Shown here in pieces: positions 17,986-27,470 of a stretch of DNA of 34,440 bases. The notes under the pieces are model-generated. The model did not search any database, was not told the origin of the DNA, and saw only the letters and a program-made list of their open reading frames with translations. Every line of letters begins with the position of its first letter. Within the stretch, counting starts at the first letter, position 1. This DNA comes from Devosia sp. (GTDB lineage Bacteria > Pseudomonadota > Alphaproteobacteria > Rhizobiales > Devosiaceae): contig JACDQI010000286.1 of NCBI GenBank assembly GCA_015657675.1, positions 1 through 34,440 of the forward strand, given 5' to 3'. The position numbers were made by a program, and so were the translations under genes.

Positions 17986-19860
17986 ATGCTCAGTGGGTTG
18001 CGTAAGATCGCCAATACCTGGTTCGGCAAGATCCTGGGGGCTTTCCTGATCGTTGGTCTGGCAGGATTCGGCATTTCCAACGTGCTGCTGGACCTGGGCA
18101 CCAACACGGTTGCCAGCGTCGGCGGACAGGAAATCACCACGCGGGCCTTCCAGCGGGCGTATACGACGCAGGTCAACCAGTACGGGCAGCGGTTCGGTCG
18201 CGTCCCGACCAATGAGGAAGCGCTGGCGCTCGGCGTCCCCTCGGTGGTGCTGTCGCAGCTGGGCGCGGAAGCCGCGCTCAACCAGATGGGCCAGAACATG
18301 GGGATCGGCGTCTCCGACGCCCGCCTCTCCACGATGCTGCGCGATGATCCGAGCTTTGCCGGCATTCTGGGCACGTTCGATCCCAGCAATTTTGCGCGCG
18401 TGCTGCAGCAGGCCGGCTACACCGAAGAAGAGTATTTCGACCTGCAGCGCAATGCGGCGCGTCGCCAGCAGGTGGCGCAGGGCCTGTTTATCGGCAGCCC
18501 GGTGCCGACGGCGGCGATCGAACTGGTCAACCGCTATGGCGGGGACAAGCGCACCATCGACTATTTCGTGCTCGGTTCGGGCCAGTTGACCACGGAAGTG
18601 CCGGCGCCGACTGATGCGGAACTGGCGACCTACCTCAAGGATCATCAGGACACTTACCGCACCAAGGAAACGCGGACCGTCGACATGCTGGCGCTCGATG
18701 TAGCGACCCTGGCGGCGACCAAGACCGTTACCGATGCCGACATCACGGCCGAGTACGAGCGCACCAAGGCGCAGCGCGTTAAGATCGAAAAGCGCACCAT
18801 CCGGCAGGTGCCGCTGGCGACGCCCGAGCAGCAGCAGGCCTTCGAGGCCGGTAAAGCTGCGGGCAAGACGTTTGACCAGTTGGTCACCGAATCTGGCCTG
18901 ACGGCCACTGACGTTGGCACGCTGGCCCAGGCCGACATCACCGATGCCGACCTCGCGACCGCCGCCTATGGGTTGGCGCAGGGCGACTTCGCCATCATTC
19001 CGGGCATTGGCGGCCAGCGTGCGGTGACCGTGACGGCGATTGAAGCCGGCGGCGAGATCACGCTCGATGAGGTCAAGGAAGAAATCCGTACCAGCCTTGC
19101 CACCAAGGCGGCGCGCGACGAGTACACCGACATCCTCGACCAGGTCGAAGAATTGCGGGCGGCCTTCCAACCGCTGACCCAGATCGCCGAGCGCTTCAAG
19201 CTGCCGGTGCAGGAAGTAGCGATCACGGCTGACGGCAGCGAGCTCAGCGCCCTGCCCGCGATTCCCGTCGACCAGTATGGCACGGTGGCCAAGGCGATCT
19301 TTGCGGCAGAAAAGGACAAGCTGGCGCCCACCATCGCGATCAACGCCAACAACAATGTTTGGTTCGACCTCAAGACCATCGATGCCGCGCGCGACCAGAC
19401 GCTCGACGAGGTCAAGGATATCGTGACGGCAGCCTGGACCGCCGAAAAGACCGAAGCGGCCGTAAAGGCCGAAGTCGACAAGGCGCTTGCCGACATCAAG
19501 GGCGGCAAGGCTTTTGGCGATGTTGCCGGCTCGCTCAACCAGTTCCCGGTGCTCAGCCAGCCGCTCACCCGGCAGGGCGAGACCGCGCCGCTCGACCAGG
19601 CCGTGGCCTCGGCCGCGTTTGGTGGTGGCGAGGGCTATGTCGGTTCCGCCGTCAATGGCGATGGCGACCACGTGCTGTTCCAGGTGGTCGAGATTGTACC
19701 GAGCACGGACGAAGCCACCCTGGACGCCGGCGGCTATATCGCCGAAACACGCCAGAACACGCTCTACAGCGACTTCATGAGCGGCCTGCGCGAGAGCATG
19801 GGCATGACGATCAACCAGAAAGTGCTGAGCCAGCTGCTCGCCCTCGATACCGGTAACTGA
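17986..19860 (+). CDS. ppiD: PpiD/SurA-type membrane-anchored peptidylprolyl isomerase
   Basis: A 624-residue periplasmic folding factor anchored in the inner membrane, helping newly exported outer-membrane proteins. The N-terminus (MLSGLRKIANTWFGKILGAF) leads into one membrane helix (about 15-36), followed by a SurA-like chaperone region (about 37-190: SVGGQEITTRAFQRAY, LGVPSVVLSQLGAEAALNQM), a divergent parvulin domain (about 265-355, with AYGLAQGDFAIIPGIGGQRAVTVT) and a long C-terminal region with a repeat-like SurA segment. The parvulin part is poorly conserved, as is common in PpiD of this group, so isomerase activity is uncertain. Its stop is 7 bases before trpE, so it heads the trp operon. 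Confidence 0.93.
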   Translation: MLSGLRKIANTWFGKILGAFLIVGLAGFGISNVLLDLGTNTVASVGGQEITTRAFQRAYTTQVNQYGQRFGRVPTNEEALALGVPSVVLSQLGAEAALNQMGQNMGIGVSDARLSTMLRDDPSFAGILGTFDPSNFARVLQQAGYTEEEYFDLQRNAARRQQVAQGLFIGSPVPTAAIELVNRYGGDKRTIDYFVLGSGQLTTEVPAPTDAELATYLKDHQDTYRTKETRTVDMLALDVATLAATKTVTDADITAEYERTKAQRVKIEKRTIRQVPLATPEQQQAFEAGKAAGKTFDQLVTESGLTATDVGTLAQADITDADLATAAYGLAQGDFAIIPGIGGQRAVTVTAIEAGGEITLDEVKEEIRTSLATKAARDEYTDILDQVEELRAAFQPLTQIAERFKLPVQEVAITADGSELSALPAIPVDQYGTVAKAIFAAEKDKLAPTIAINANNNVWFDLKTIDAARDQTLDEVKDIVTAAWTAEKTEAAVKAEVDKALADIKGGKAFGDVAGSLNQFPVLSQPLTRQGETAPLDQAVASAAFGGGEGYVGSAVNGDGDHVLFQVVEIVPSTDEATLDAGGYIAETRQNTLYSDFMSGLRESMGMTINQKVLSQLLALDTGN

Positions 19861-19867
19861 GGGCGCC

Positions 19868-21376
19868 ATGGCGGACGAGGCCTTTAGCCGCTTTGCCGAA
19901 CGCTACGAGGCCGGGCGGGCGCAGATCGTCTTTCGGCGCGTGGTGGCCGACCTCGAAACCCCGATCGGCACCTACCTGAAGCTCGCTGAAGGCCGGCAGA
20001 ACACCTTTCTGCTCGAAAGCGTGCAGGACGGCTCGACCAAGGGCCGCTACTCGATGATCGGGCTTCTGCCCGACATCATCCTCAAGGTTGAAAACGGCAA
20101 GGCCAGCATCAACCGCAATGCGGGACTGACACCGGAGACTTTCACGCCGGTAGCGGAGCCGCCGCTTGAAGTGCTGCGGGCGCTGGTGGCCGAGAGCCAG
20201 GCCGACGTGCCCGAGGGCCTGCCCTCCACGGCTGCCGGCATTTACGGCTATCTCGGCTACGAGATGGTGCGGCAGATGGAAGTGTTGCCCGACACCGGCG
20301 CGCAGAGCCTCGGCTTTCCCGATGCGGTCCTGATGCGTCCGTCGATCCTGGCGGTCTTTGATACGCTGAAAGACGAGCTTTACCTCACCGCCCCGGTCTA
20401 CATCCGCGAGGGCGTTTCGGCACGGCAGGCGTGGGAAGCGGCGCAGTCGCGCATCGACGATGCCACGGCGCGGCTCGGGCGCACCCTGCCCTATGTCGGC
20501 GAGCTGCCGGACTTCGAAAAGATCGAGGTCAAGAGCAACACCAGCAAGGCCGAGTACGCGGCGATGGTGGCCAGGGCCAAGGACTATATCACCGCGGGCG
20601 ACATCTTTCAGGTGGTGCTGAGCCAGCGGTTCGAGGCCGAGTTCAGCCTGCCGCCGACGGCGCTCTACCGGGCGCTGCGTCGCACAAATCCTAGCCCCTA
20701 CATGTATTTCCTCGATTTTGGCGGCTTTTCGGTCGCGGGTTCGAGCCCGGAAATCCTGGTGAAGGTAGAAAAGGGCCAGGTCACCATCCGGCCGATCGCC
20801 GGCACCCGCAAGCGCGGCGCCACGCCGACGCGCGACAAGGAACTGGCGGACGAACTGCTCAACGATCCGAAGGAACTGGCCGAGCATCTGATGCTGCTCG
20901 ACCTCGGGCGCAACGATGTCGGCCGCGTCGCCAAGATCGGGACTGTGAAGGTCACCGACAAGTTCTTCCTCGAGTACTATTCGCACGTCATGCACATCGT
21001 TTCGAACGTGGTGGGCGAACTCGACCCCAAGCATGACTTTGTCGATGCGCTGAGCGCCGGTTTTCCGGCAGGCACCGTCTCGGGTGCGCCGAAGGTGCGG
21101 GCGATGGAGATCATCGAGGAACTCGAGAAGTCCAAGCGCGGCATTTATGGCGGCTGCGTCGGCTATTTTGGTGCCGACGGCACCATGGACACCTGCATTA
21201 TCCTGCGCACCGCGATCGTGGCTGATGGCAAGATCTATGTGCAGGCCGGTGCGGGCATTGTCGCCGACAGCCAGCCCGAGCTCGAGCAGCTCGAATGCGA
21301 AAACAAGGCGCGCGCCCTTTTCAGCGCTGCCGAGGAAGCGCTACGCTATGCTGGCGAAGCGAGGGTGGGACAGTGA
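19868..21376 (+). CDS. trpE: Anthranilate synthase component I
   Basis: Chorismate-using subunit of anthranilate synthase, the first committed enzyme of tryptophan synthesis. The 502 residues contain the tryptophan feedback-site motif FLLESVQDG near the N-terminus and the chorismate-binding C-terminal domain: SSPEILVKVEKGQVTIRPIAGTRKRG, LMLLDLGRNDVGRV, and FPAGTVSGAPKVRAMEIIEELE plus GYFGADGTMDTCIILRTA. It is an unfused TrpE, unlike the TrpEG fusions of some rhizobia. GAGGG lies just before the ATG. The stop overlaps the ATG of a 13-codon Trp-containing frame. Confidence 0.98.
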   Translation: MADEAFSRFAERYEAGRAQIVFRRVVADLETPIGTYLKLAEGRQNTFLLESVQDGSTKGRYSMIGLLPDIILKVENGKASINRNAGLTPETFTPVAEPPLEVLRALVAESQADVPEGLPSTAAGIYGYLGYEMVRQMEVLPDTGAQSLGFPDAVLMRPSILAVFDTLKDELYLTAPVYIREGVSARQAWEAAQSRIDDATARLGRTLPYVGELPDFEKIEVKSNTSKAEYAAMVARAKDYITAGDIFQVVLSQRFEAEFSLPPTALYRALRRTNPSPYMYFLDFGGFSVAGSSPEILVKVEKGQVTIRPIAGTRKRGATPTRDKELADELLNDPKELAEHLMLLDLGRNDVGRVAKIGTVKVTDKFFLEYYSHVMHIVSNVVGELDPKHDFVDALSAGFPAGTVSGAPKVRAMEIIEELEKSKRGIYGGCVGYFGADGTMDTCIILRTAIVADGKIYVQAGAGIVADSQPELEQLECENKARALFSAAEEALRYAGEARVGQ

Positions 21377-21417
21377 TGGGTTTTGCAACTGGGCATCGAT
21401 GGCGAGACTGGCTCTGA
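21376..21417 (+). CDS. Candidate Trp-sensing leader peptide between trpE and trpG
   Basis: A 13-residue frame, MGFATGHRWRDWL, starts in the overlap TGATG with the trpE stop and has Trp codons (UGG) at positions 9 and 12, followed by a stop at 21415-21417, 35 bases before trpG. The sequence supports mutually exclusive hairpins that involve the Trp codons and the trpG ribosome site (see the adjoining element). By analogy with trpL leaders this could sense charged tRNA-Trp by ribosome stalling. That two of 12 internal codons are Trp is unlikely by chance but not decisive; the peptide may never accumulate. Confidence 0.5.
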   Translation: MGFATGHRWRDWL

Positions 21418-21445
21418 CGGATGCCCGCCTTTCCACGCCAGGAAC
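21391..21445 (+). promoter_or_regulatory. Alternative RNA hairpins before trpG (possible attenuator)
   Basis: Perfect 7-bp stem GGGCATC (21391-21397) with GATGCCC (21420-21426). Competing pairings place the Trp codon region against the trpG ribosome site AGGAAC: TGGCG (21400-21404) with CGCCA (21436-21440), and CTGGC (21408-21412) with GCCAG (21437-21441). Stalling on the Trp codons would free the ribosome site. No T-run is present, so control, if any, would be at translation. Confidence 0.4.
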
Positions 21446-21452
21446 AGTTCAA

Positions 21453-22052
21453 ATGACCCGACTCCTCGTCATCGATAACTACGACAGCTTTACCTACAAC
21501 CTCGTGCACTTCCTTGGTGAACTCGGCGCCGACCCGACTGTGGTTCGCAACGACAAGATCACCCTCGACGAGGTCGCCAGTTTCGCGCCGGAAGCCATTG
21601 TGCTTTCGCCCGGTCCCTGCACGCCGAACGAGGCCGGCGTCTGCCTCAGCCTGATTGGGCGCTTTGCGCCGACCATCCCGCTGCTCGGCGTGTGCCTCGG
21701 CCACCAGTCGATCGGCCAGGCAATGGGTGGCGACGTGATCCGGGCGCCGCACCTGATGCATGGCAAGACCAGCAAGATCAACCACACCGGCAAGGGCCTG
21801 TTCCGCGGGCTCAATGCGGGCTTTGAGGCAACGCGCTATCATTCGTTGATCGTCAAGGCCGACACGCTGCCGGCGACGCTCGAGGTCACGGCCTCGACCG
21901 ATGATGGGCTGATCATGGGCATGCAGCACAAGAGTTTTCCGACGCATGGCGTGCAGTTCCACCCCGAGAGCATTGCCTCGGAGAACGGCCACGCGCTTCT
22001 GCAGAATTTCCTCAACATCGCCCGCGACTTCAACCTGAGGAAGGCGGCGTGA
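21453..22052 (+). CDS. trpG: Anthranilate synthase component II (glutamine amidotransferase)
   Basis: Supplies ammonia from glutamine to TrpE. The 199-residue class I amidotransferase starts [20 protein letters not shown] and has [13 protein letters not shown], the nucleophile Cys81 in [13 protein letters not shown], and His170/Glu172 in GVQFHPESI. The start is set by AGGAAC 8 bases upstream. It is separated from trpE by a 76-base gap that encodes the Trp-containing short frame, and its stop overlaps trpD (TGATG). In some bacteria this subunit also serves p-aminobenzoate synthesis; with trpD and trpC following, a tryptophan role is clear. Confidence 0.97.
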   Translation: MTRLLVIDNYDSFTYNLVHFLGELGADPTVVRNDKITLDEVASFAPEAIVLSPGPCTPNEAGVCLSLIGRFAPTIPLLGVCLGHQSIGQAMGGDVIRAPHLMHGKTSKINHTGKGLFRGLNAGFEATRYHSLIVKADTLPATLEVTASTDDGLIMGMQHKSFPTHGVQFHPESIASENGHALLQNFLNIARDFNLRKAA

Positions 22053-23062
22053 TGGATATCAAGCAGGCCCTCAACAAGATCGCCACGCGGCAGGACCTCA
22101 CCGGTGAGGAAATGCGCGGCGTCATGACCACCATCATGAATGGCGAGGCCACGCCCAGCCAGATTGGCGCATTCCTCATGGGCATGCGGGTCAAGGGCGA
22201 GACCGTTGGCGAGATCGCCGCGGCCGTCTCGATCCTGCGCGAGAAGATGGTACGCGTCGAGGCGCCCGAGGACGTCATCGACATTGTCGGGACCGGCGGC
22301 GATGGCGCGGAAACGCTCAACATCTCGACCGCTGCGTCGTTCGTGACGGCTGCGGCCGGCGTGCCGGTGGCCAAGCATGGCAACCGCGCGCTGTCGTCGA
22401 AGTCAGGGGCCTCCGACGTGCTGCAGGCGCTGGGGATCAAGCTCGACCTGACGCCGGAGCAGATTTCGGCCTGCATCCGCGACGTCGGCATCGGCTTCAT
22501 GTTCGCCCCGGCGCATCACCCGGCAATGAAGCATGTCGGCCCGTCGCGGCAGGAGCTGGGCACCCGCACCATGTTCAACCTGCTCGGCCCGCAATCCAAC
22601 CCCGCCGGCGCACGCCGCTATATGCTGGGCGTCTTCGACAAGCGTTGGGTCGAACCGGTGGCAGCCGCCCTCCTCGCCAACCGCGCGGTTTCGGCCTGGG
22701 TGGTGCACGGGTCTGACGGGCTCGACGAGATTTCCACGACTGGCCCGAGCTTTGTCGCCTCGATCAAGGGCGGGGACCTGCGCAGCTTCGAGGTCACGCC
22801 CGAGGATGCCGGCCTGCCGCGGGCGACGATGGCCGATCTCAAGGGCGCCGATCCGGCCTACAATGCCGGCCGGCTGCGCGCCCTGCTTGACGGGTCCAAG
22901 GACCCGTATCGCGACGTCGTGCTGCTCAACTCCGCGGCGGCGCTGATCGTCGCCGACAAGGCGGACACGCTCAAGGCGGGCGTGGCGCTGGCCGCGGAAG
23001 CCATCGACAGCGGCAAGGCCCGCCGCGTCCTCGACCAACTCATTGCCGTCTCCAACGGGTAG
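22052..23062 (+). CDS. trpD: Anthranilate phosphoribosyltransferase
   Basis: Transfers phosphoribose from PRPP to anthranilate. The 336-residue protein carries the PRPP-binding [17 protein letters not shown] motif (about residues 80-96), [21 protein letters not shown] and [14 protein letters not shown], all diagnostic of TrpD. I prefer the ATG at 22052, which overlaps the trpG stop (TGATG) and has GAGGAAGG upstream, over the GTG one codon earlier. It is translated in step with trpG and followed by trpC after 3 bases. Confidence 0.97.
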   Translation: MDIKQALNKIATRQDLTGEEMRGVMTTIMNGEATPSQIGAFLMGMRVKGETVGEIAAAVSILREKMVRVEAPEDVIDIVGTGGDGAETLNISTAASFVTAAAGVPVAKHGNRALSSKSGASDVLQALGIKLDLTPEQISACIRDVGIGFMFAPAHHPAMKHVGPSRQELGTRTMFNLLGPQSNPAGARRYMLGVFDKRWVEPVAAALLANRAVSAWVVHGSDGLDEISTTGPSFVASIKGGDLRSFEVTPEDAGLPRATMADLKGADPAYNAGRLRALLDGSKDPYRDVVLLNSAAALIVADKADTLKAGVALAAEAIDSGKARRVLDQLIAVSNG

Positions 23063-23065
23063 TCC

Positions 23066-23872
23066 ATGTCCGACATCCTCTCAAAGATCGAAGCCTACAA
23101 GCGCGAGGAAATCGCGGCGGCCAAGGCACTCAAGCCGTGGGACGAGGTGGTGGCGGAAGCCCATGACGCCCCGCCGGTGCGGCGGTTCCTCTCGGCGCTG
23201 AAAAAGAAGCGTGCCGAAAAGAACTATGCGCTCATCGCCGAGGTGAAAAAGGCGAGCCCCTCCAAGGGGATGATCCGACCGGACTTTCACCCGGCCGAGA
23301 TCGCGCGGGCCTATGAGGCCGGCGGCGCGGCCTGCCTTTCCGTGCTCACCGACCGGCCGAGCTTTCAGGGGTCGCCGACCTATCTGATCGAGGCCCGCGC
23401 CGCGACGCAGCTGCCAGTGCTGCGCAAGGACTTTCTGTTCGAGACCTACCAGGTGGCCGAAGCCCGGGCGATGGGAGCGGACTGCATCCTCGTCATCCTT
23501 GCCGCGGTCGGTGACGACACCGCCCGCTACCTGCTCGACGCTGCCGAAGAGTGGCGGATGGATGCGCTGGTGGAAGTACATGACCAGATCGAGCTTGACC
23601 GGGCGCTGGGGCTCAATGCCGAATTCATCGGCATCAATAACCGTAACCTCCGCACGTTTGAGACGACGCTGGCCACCTCGGTGAACCTTGCGGGCGGCGT
23701 GCCGTCGGGCGTGCACTTGGTGTCCGAGAGCGGCATCTATTCCCACGACGATATCCGCAAACTGGACCAGACCGCCGGTATCGGTACGTTCCTTGTCGGC
23801 GAAAGCCTGATGCGACAGGCGGATGTCGCTAGCGCCACTCGGCAGCTGCTGATGGGGCCGCCGGCCGCCTGA
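23066..23872 (+). CDS. trpC: Indole-3-glycerol phosphate synthase
   Basis: Closes the indole ring from carboxyphenylaminodeoxyribulose phosphate. The 268-residue TIM barrel contains [15 protein letters not shown] (catalytic Glu and Lys), [48 protein letters not shown] and [12 protein letters not shown], the complete active-site set. It begins 3 bases after the trpD stop and ends 1 base before moaC. It is monofunctional, not fused to TrpF. trpF, trpB and trpA are not in the window. Confidence 0.98.
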   Translation: MSDILSKIEAYKREEIAAAKALKPWDEVVAEAHDAPPVRRFLSALKKKRAEKNYALIAEVKKASPSKGMIRPDFHPAEIARAYEAGGAACLSVLTDRPSFQGSPTYLIEARAATQLPVLRKDFLFETYQVAEARAMGADCILVILAAVGDDTARYLLDAAEEWRMDALVEVHDQIELDRALGLNAEFIGINNRNLRTFETTLATSVNLAGGVPSGVHLVSESGIYSHDDIRKLDQTAGIGTFLVGESLMRQADVASATRQLLMGPPAA

Positions 23873-23873
23873 C

Positions 23874-24353
23874 ATGACCCTCACCCATCTCAACGCCCGC
23901 GGCGAGGCCCGGATCGTCGATATCGGCGACAAGGCGGCGACGCGCCGTCGCGCTGTGGCCGAGGCCCGGTTGACCGCTACCCCCGAGACGATCGCGGCGA
24001 TCCTGGGCGGGGCGCTCAAGAAGGGCGACGCCATCGCCGTGGCGCGGGTCGCGGGCATCATGGCGGCCAAAAGGACGTCTGACCTCATTCCACTCTGCCA
24101 CCCGATTGCGCTGAGCACGGTCACGGTGGATATCGGCGAGGACAGAGGGGCGCTGCTCATCACCGCCACGGCTGAGACCACCGGCCAGACTGGCGTCGAG
24201 ATGGAAGCGCTGACCGCCGCTTCTGTGGCAGCGCTGACGCTTTACGACATGGCAAAAGCGATGGACCGCGGCATGCGGATCGACGGCATCAGTGTCGTGG
24301 AAAAGACGGGCGGCAAGTCGGGCGACTATCGGCGCGACGGCGCTCCGGCATGA
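23874..24353 (+). CDS. moaC: Cyclic pyranopterin monophosphate synthase (MoaC)
   Basis: Second enzyme of molybdenum cofactor synthesis, forming cPMP from the product of MoaA. The 159 residues show the family motifs [38 protein letters not shown] (with the catalytic Asp in the YDM segment), [10 protein letters not shown] and [11 protein letters not shown] (Lys of the active site). The gene begins one base after the trpC stop and overlaps moeA (ATGA). Its placement in the trp operon is a known arrangement in this order. Confidence 0.97.
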   Translation: MTLTHLNARGEARIVDIGDKAATRRRAVAEARLTATPETIAAILGGALKKGDAIAVARVAGIMAAKRTSDLIPLCHPIALSTVTVDIGEDRGALLITATAETTGQTGVEMEALTAASVAALTLYDMAKAMDRGMRIDGISVVEKTGGKSGDYRRDGAPA

Positions 24354-25558
24354 TCTCGGTCGACGAGGCACTCACCCGCATCTTTGCGCAGATCAAGCCG
24401 CCCGCGGCCGAGACGGTGCCGCTGCTGCGCGCCCATCGCCGGGTGCTGGCACAGCCTTTGACGGCCAGCCACAACCAGCCGCCCTTCGACGCCAGCGCCA
24501 TGGATGGCTACGCTGTGCGTGCCGCCGAAGTATTGCCGGGGCGACCGCTCAAGCTCGCCGGCACCTCGCAGGCCGGTGCCCGCTTTGTCGGGATGATGGA
24601 AAAGGGCCAGTGCGTCCGGATCTTTACCGGCGCGCCGCTGCCGATCGGCGCGGATGCGGTGATCATGCAGGAAGAGGCGACCGCCACCGGCAACCAGATC
24701 AGCTTTGCCAAAGCCCCGCGTCCTGGCCAGTCCATCCGGCGACAGGGGCATGACTTCCAGCGCGGCCAGGAACTGCTGCCAGCAGGCGTCGCCCTGACCC
24801 CGGCGATGCTCAATCTCGCCGCCTCGGCCAACCGACCTGAATTGCCGGTGACGCGGAGGCCGCGCATTGCCGTATTGGCGACAGGGGACGAACTGGTACC
24901 GCCCGGCAACCTGCCCGGCCCCGACCAGATCGTCGCATCGAACAGTTTTGGGCTTATTCCGCTGCTCAGCCCCTATGCCGAGCGCGTCATTGACCTGGGC
25001 ATCGTCGCCGACGATCGTCCGGCGCTGGAAAAGGTGCTGCTCGACGCGTTCGACCAGGGCATCGACGTGCTGGTGACAACTGGTGGCGCCAGTGTCGGGG
25101 ACCGCGATTATGTGCGCGAAGTGCTGGTCGACCTCGGGGTGTCGCTGGACTTCTGGAAGCTGGCTATGCGACCGGGCAAGCCACTGATGTTCGGTACCCG
25201 CGGCAAGACACTCGTTTTCGGCCTGCCCGGCAATCCGGTCTCCGCCATGGTCACCGCCACAGTTTTGCTGCGCCCTGCCCTGCGGCAGCTGACCGGCCAC
25301 AGCGATCCGTTCTGGCCGCAGTTCGGCGTCGCACTCGCCGCGCCGTTGCCGGCCAACGGACCGCGCCGACATTTCGTGCGCGGCACCCTCAGCCGTAACG
25401 AGATCGGCTTTCTGCAGGTCACGCCGATCGCCGAGACGGACAGCGCCCATTCTTCTTCGCTGGCACTTGCGGATACTTTGATTATTCAGACTGAAAATGA
25501 TTCTGGGCAGAATGTCGGGGACATCGTCGACGTGATCCTCCTGTCCGGTGTCAGCTGA
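24350..25558 (+). CDS. moeA: Molybdopterin molybdenumtransferase (MoeA)
   Basis: Inserts molybdate into adenylylated molybdopterin. The 402 residues include [15 protein letters not shown], the [14 protein letters not shown] segment, [12 protein letters not shown], the MoCF domain with [22 protein letters not shown] and [10 protein letters not shown], and the C-terminal beta domain. Start ATG overlaps the moaC stop. It ends the trp-moa-moe run. In several relatives lexA follows moeA; here the next gene is the TolC-family secretion gene, after a 335-base AT-rich gap. Confidence 0.97.
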   Translation: MISVDEALTRIFAQIKPPAAETVPLLRAHRRVLAQPLTASHNQPPFDASAMDGYAVRAAEVLPGRPLKLAGTSQAGARFVGMMEKGQCVRIFTGAPLPIGADAVIMQEEATATGNQISFAKAPRPGQSIRRQGHDFQRGQELLPAGVALTPAMLNLAASANRPELPVTRRPRIAVLATGDELVPPGNLPGPDQIVASNSFGLIPLLSPYAERVIDLGIVADDRPALEKVLLDAFDQGIDVLVTTGGASVGDRDYVREVLVDLGVSLDFWKLAMRPGKPLMFGTRGKTLVFGLPGNPVSAMVTATVLLRPALRQLTGHSDPFWPQFGVALAAPLPANGPRRHFVRGTLSRNEIGFLQVTPIAETDSAHSSSLALADTLIIQTENDSGQNVGDIVDVILLSGVS

Positions 25559-25893
25559 TCACATTTAGGGGTGATGCATATCTAAATATGCCCGGATATC
25601 GTTGGTTATAAAGGGCAAACTCTTGAGTGTTGCACATTTGCAGCACCCTTGCGGCATGTCGAGTTGTTGGTTGGCAATTGTTTGACTCGGCGTTGCTGTT
25701 ACTGATCCTTAACAATTGTGAACGGGGGCGACTCCGTCACCTGGTGTGTGCAGGACGTATCGCGGGTGGTTGGGGACATGGAGCCTCGACAATGATGAGC
25801 CCACGAAATCTCCACGGAAGCACCGGTGGGTAGGCAAGAGGACGGCTATTGCGCCGACCGCCGGGGGGCGGCCTCTTCTGCAAAAAAGAGCAG
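25559..25893 (+). promoter_or_regulatory. AT-rich regulatory gap before the type I secretion operon
   Basis: No convincing gene here (a 68-codon frame at 25627 has no family features). The stretch is less GC-rich than its surroundings. It holds a perfect palindrome GCATATCTAAATATGC (25576-25591) and an 8-bp inverted repeat, CAATTGTT (25675-25682) with AACAATTG (25711-25718). A TTGACT (25682-25687) inside the repeat could be a -35 box; no good -10 is seen at 17 bases. This is the likely promoter of the secretion operon. Confidence 0.5.
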
Positions 25894-27330
25894 ATGATGA
25901 ACTATTTGAAGTCTTTTCTTCTCGGTACGGTGTTCGCGGCTTCCGCGTTGATGCCGTTTGCAGCGCACGCCCTGTCTCTGAAGGAAGCTGTCAAGGTTGC
26001 CATCGAAACCAATCCCGAGATTGGCCAGGCTTTGGCCAATCGCGAGGCCACCGAGTTCGAACTGCAGCAGGCGCTCGGCCTTTATGCACCGCGCCTCGAT
26101 GTCGAAGCCTCCGTGGGTGCGCAGTTGTCCAATACGCCGTCGCGGCGCGCGGCAGGCATCAACAATGATCCGCTCTATCCGGCGCAGATCGGCCTGACCG
26201 CCAGCTTCGACCTGCTGGACGGCGGCTTCCGCGATTCCGAATCCGCCCGTCAGGCCGCCCGCATCGACAGCGCCTCGTTCCGCGTGCTCGAGCGGTCCGA
26301 AGTGATTGGCCTCGAAGTGGCGCGCCTCTATTTCGAAATTCTCCTGCAGGCCCGGATCGTCGACCTCGCCCGCTCCAACGTGTCGTTCCACCAGGATACG
26401 CTTGCCAATGTGGTCGATGCCATTTCCAGTGGCCAGCTGACCGAGGCCGATCGCCAGCAGGCGACCGAGCGTCTCGCCGCAGCCAGCGCCCAGGTGATCC
26501 AGGCGCAGGAAGCGCTTGAAGCTGCCAAGATCGGCTTTGCCAAGAATGTCGGCGCCAAGTTCAGCAGCGCCAAAATGCCGTCGCGCGTCGGCAAGTACCT
26601 GCCAAAGTCGCTCGAGGCGGCAGTCAAGACCGGCATCAACAACAATCCCCGCATTCGCGTCGCCGGCGCCGATGTGGACGCGGCATCGGCCTTGGTCGAT
26701 CAGGCCGAAGGCGCGCTCGGGCCAAAACTGTCGCTCGAAGGCCGCGGCCTCGTTGGCAGCGACAACACCGGGTCGGCCGGCTATTCCACCGACCTGTCTG
26801 GCAAGCTGGTGCTGCGCTGGAACATTTTTGACGGCGGCATCAAGAGCGCCAAGGTTCAGGAAACGATGCGCCGCGAAAGCGAAGCGCTGCTCGGCCAGCA
26901 GGTTGCAGCCCGTGAGGTCGAGGAAGCGGTGCGCGTGTCCTGGGATCGCATTCACCGCCAGAACGAGCTCGCCGGCGCCTACGCCAACCAGCTTTCAGCC
27001 TCAGACGGCATCGTCTCGGCCTATCGCGAGCAGTTCACGATCGGCCAGCGTTCGCTGCTCGACGTGCTCGACTCGCAGAACACGCGCTTTAATGTGCAGG
27101 TTCAGGCGGAAACCGCCAATTTCAGCGCCCGCTTTGCCGAGTATCGTCTGCTTGCCGCGACAGGCTCGCTGCTCGCCTATCTCGATGTCAGCGCCCCGAA
27201 GCAGTCGGACGCCTATGCCCGCGATCTCCTCGACCTGCCGTCGGTGGAAGACAACGGCACCGTGCCGGAACGCAAGTTCGAGCCGGTAACGCTCAATGGC
27301 AAACTCAGCCTTTCCAAGTACGCCGACTGA
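25894..27330 (+). CDS. TolC/LapE-family outer-membrane channel of a type I secretion system
   Basis: Outer-membrane efflux protein that forms the exit duct. The 478-residue protein starts at 25894 (AAGAG upstream; an adjacent ATG at 25897 is equally possible) with a signal peptide ending near MPFAAHA, then SLKEAVKVAIETNPEIGQALANREATEFELQQALGLYAPRLD, the standard TolC helix-turn motif. The family is duplicated: a second half begins near SLEAAVKTGINNNPRIRVAGADVDAA, and WNIFDGG and QFTIGQRSLLDVLDSQNTRF are diagnostic of type I secretion members of the AggA/LapE kind. It heads the operon containing the ABC transporter and adaptor. Confidence 0.93.
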   Translation: MMNYLKSFLLGTVFAASALMPFAAHALSLKEAVKVAIETNPEIGQALANREATEFELQQALGLYAPRLDVEASVGAQLSNTPSRRAAGINNDPLYPAQIGLTASFDLLDGGFRDSESARQAARIDSASFRVLERSEVIGLEVARLYFEILLQARIVDLARSNVSFHQDTLANVVDAISSGQLTEADRQQATERLAAASAQVIQAQEALEAAKIGFAKNVGAKFSSAKMPSRVGKYLPKSLEAAVKTGINNNPRIRVAGADVDAASALVDQAEGALGPKLSLEGRGLVGSDNTGSAGYSTDLSGKLVLRWNIFDGGIKSAKVQETMRRESEALLGQQVAAREVEEAVRVSWDRIHRQNELAGAYANQLSASDGIVSAYREQFTIGQRSLLDVLDSQNTRFNVQVQAETANFSARFAEYRLLAATGSLLAYLDVSAPKQSDAYARDLLDLPSVEDNGTVPERKFEPVTLNGKLSLSKYAD

Positions 27331-27352
27331 GTGCGTGACTGATTAGCACCGC

Positions 27353-27462
27353 GGCGCCTGGTAAGAACCGGCGCCTCGGGGCCTCTCCACGATTAACCCA
27401 ATGCTCAGTTGCTGCGTGCTTTTGCGCAGCAGATTCAATAACCGGTCTTTGGTCGGAGACCG
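27353..27462 (+). promoter_or_regulatory. Three hairpins in the gap between tolC and the ABC gene
   Basis: GGCGCC-T-GGT/ACC-GGCGCC (27353-27375), GCTGCG/CGCAGC around a TGCTTTTG loop (27411-27430), and CGGTCT/AGACCG (27443-27462). The third stem and loop include the only GGAG before the ABC start (27455-27458), so it may limit translation of the transporter relative to the channel. No clear T-run, so termination is not assured. Function inferred from position. Confidence 0.35.
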
Positions 27463-27470
27463 AATATCTT

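Noticed and set aside
17923-19869. 648-codon open frame on the minus strand opposite ppiD
   Set aside because: Exact antisense of a well-conserved gene; composition (Arg, Gly, His, Asp) is typical of a GC-rich shadow frame and no domain is visible.
25627-25833. 68-codon frame in the gap before the TolC-like gene
   Set aside because: No ribosome site, odd composition with several Cys and no family resemblance; the gap reads better as a promoter region.
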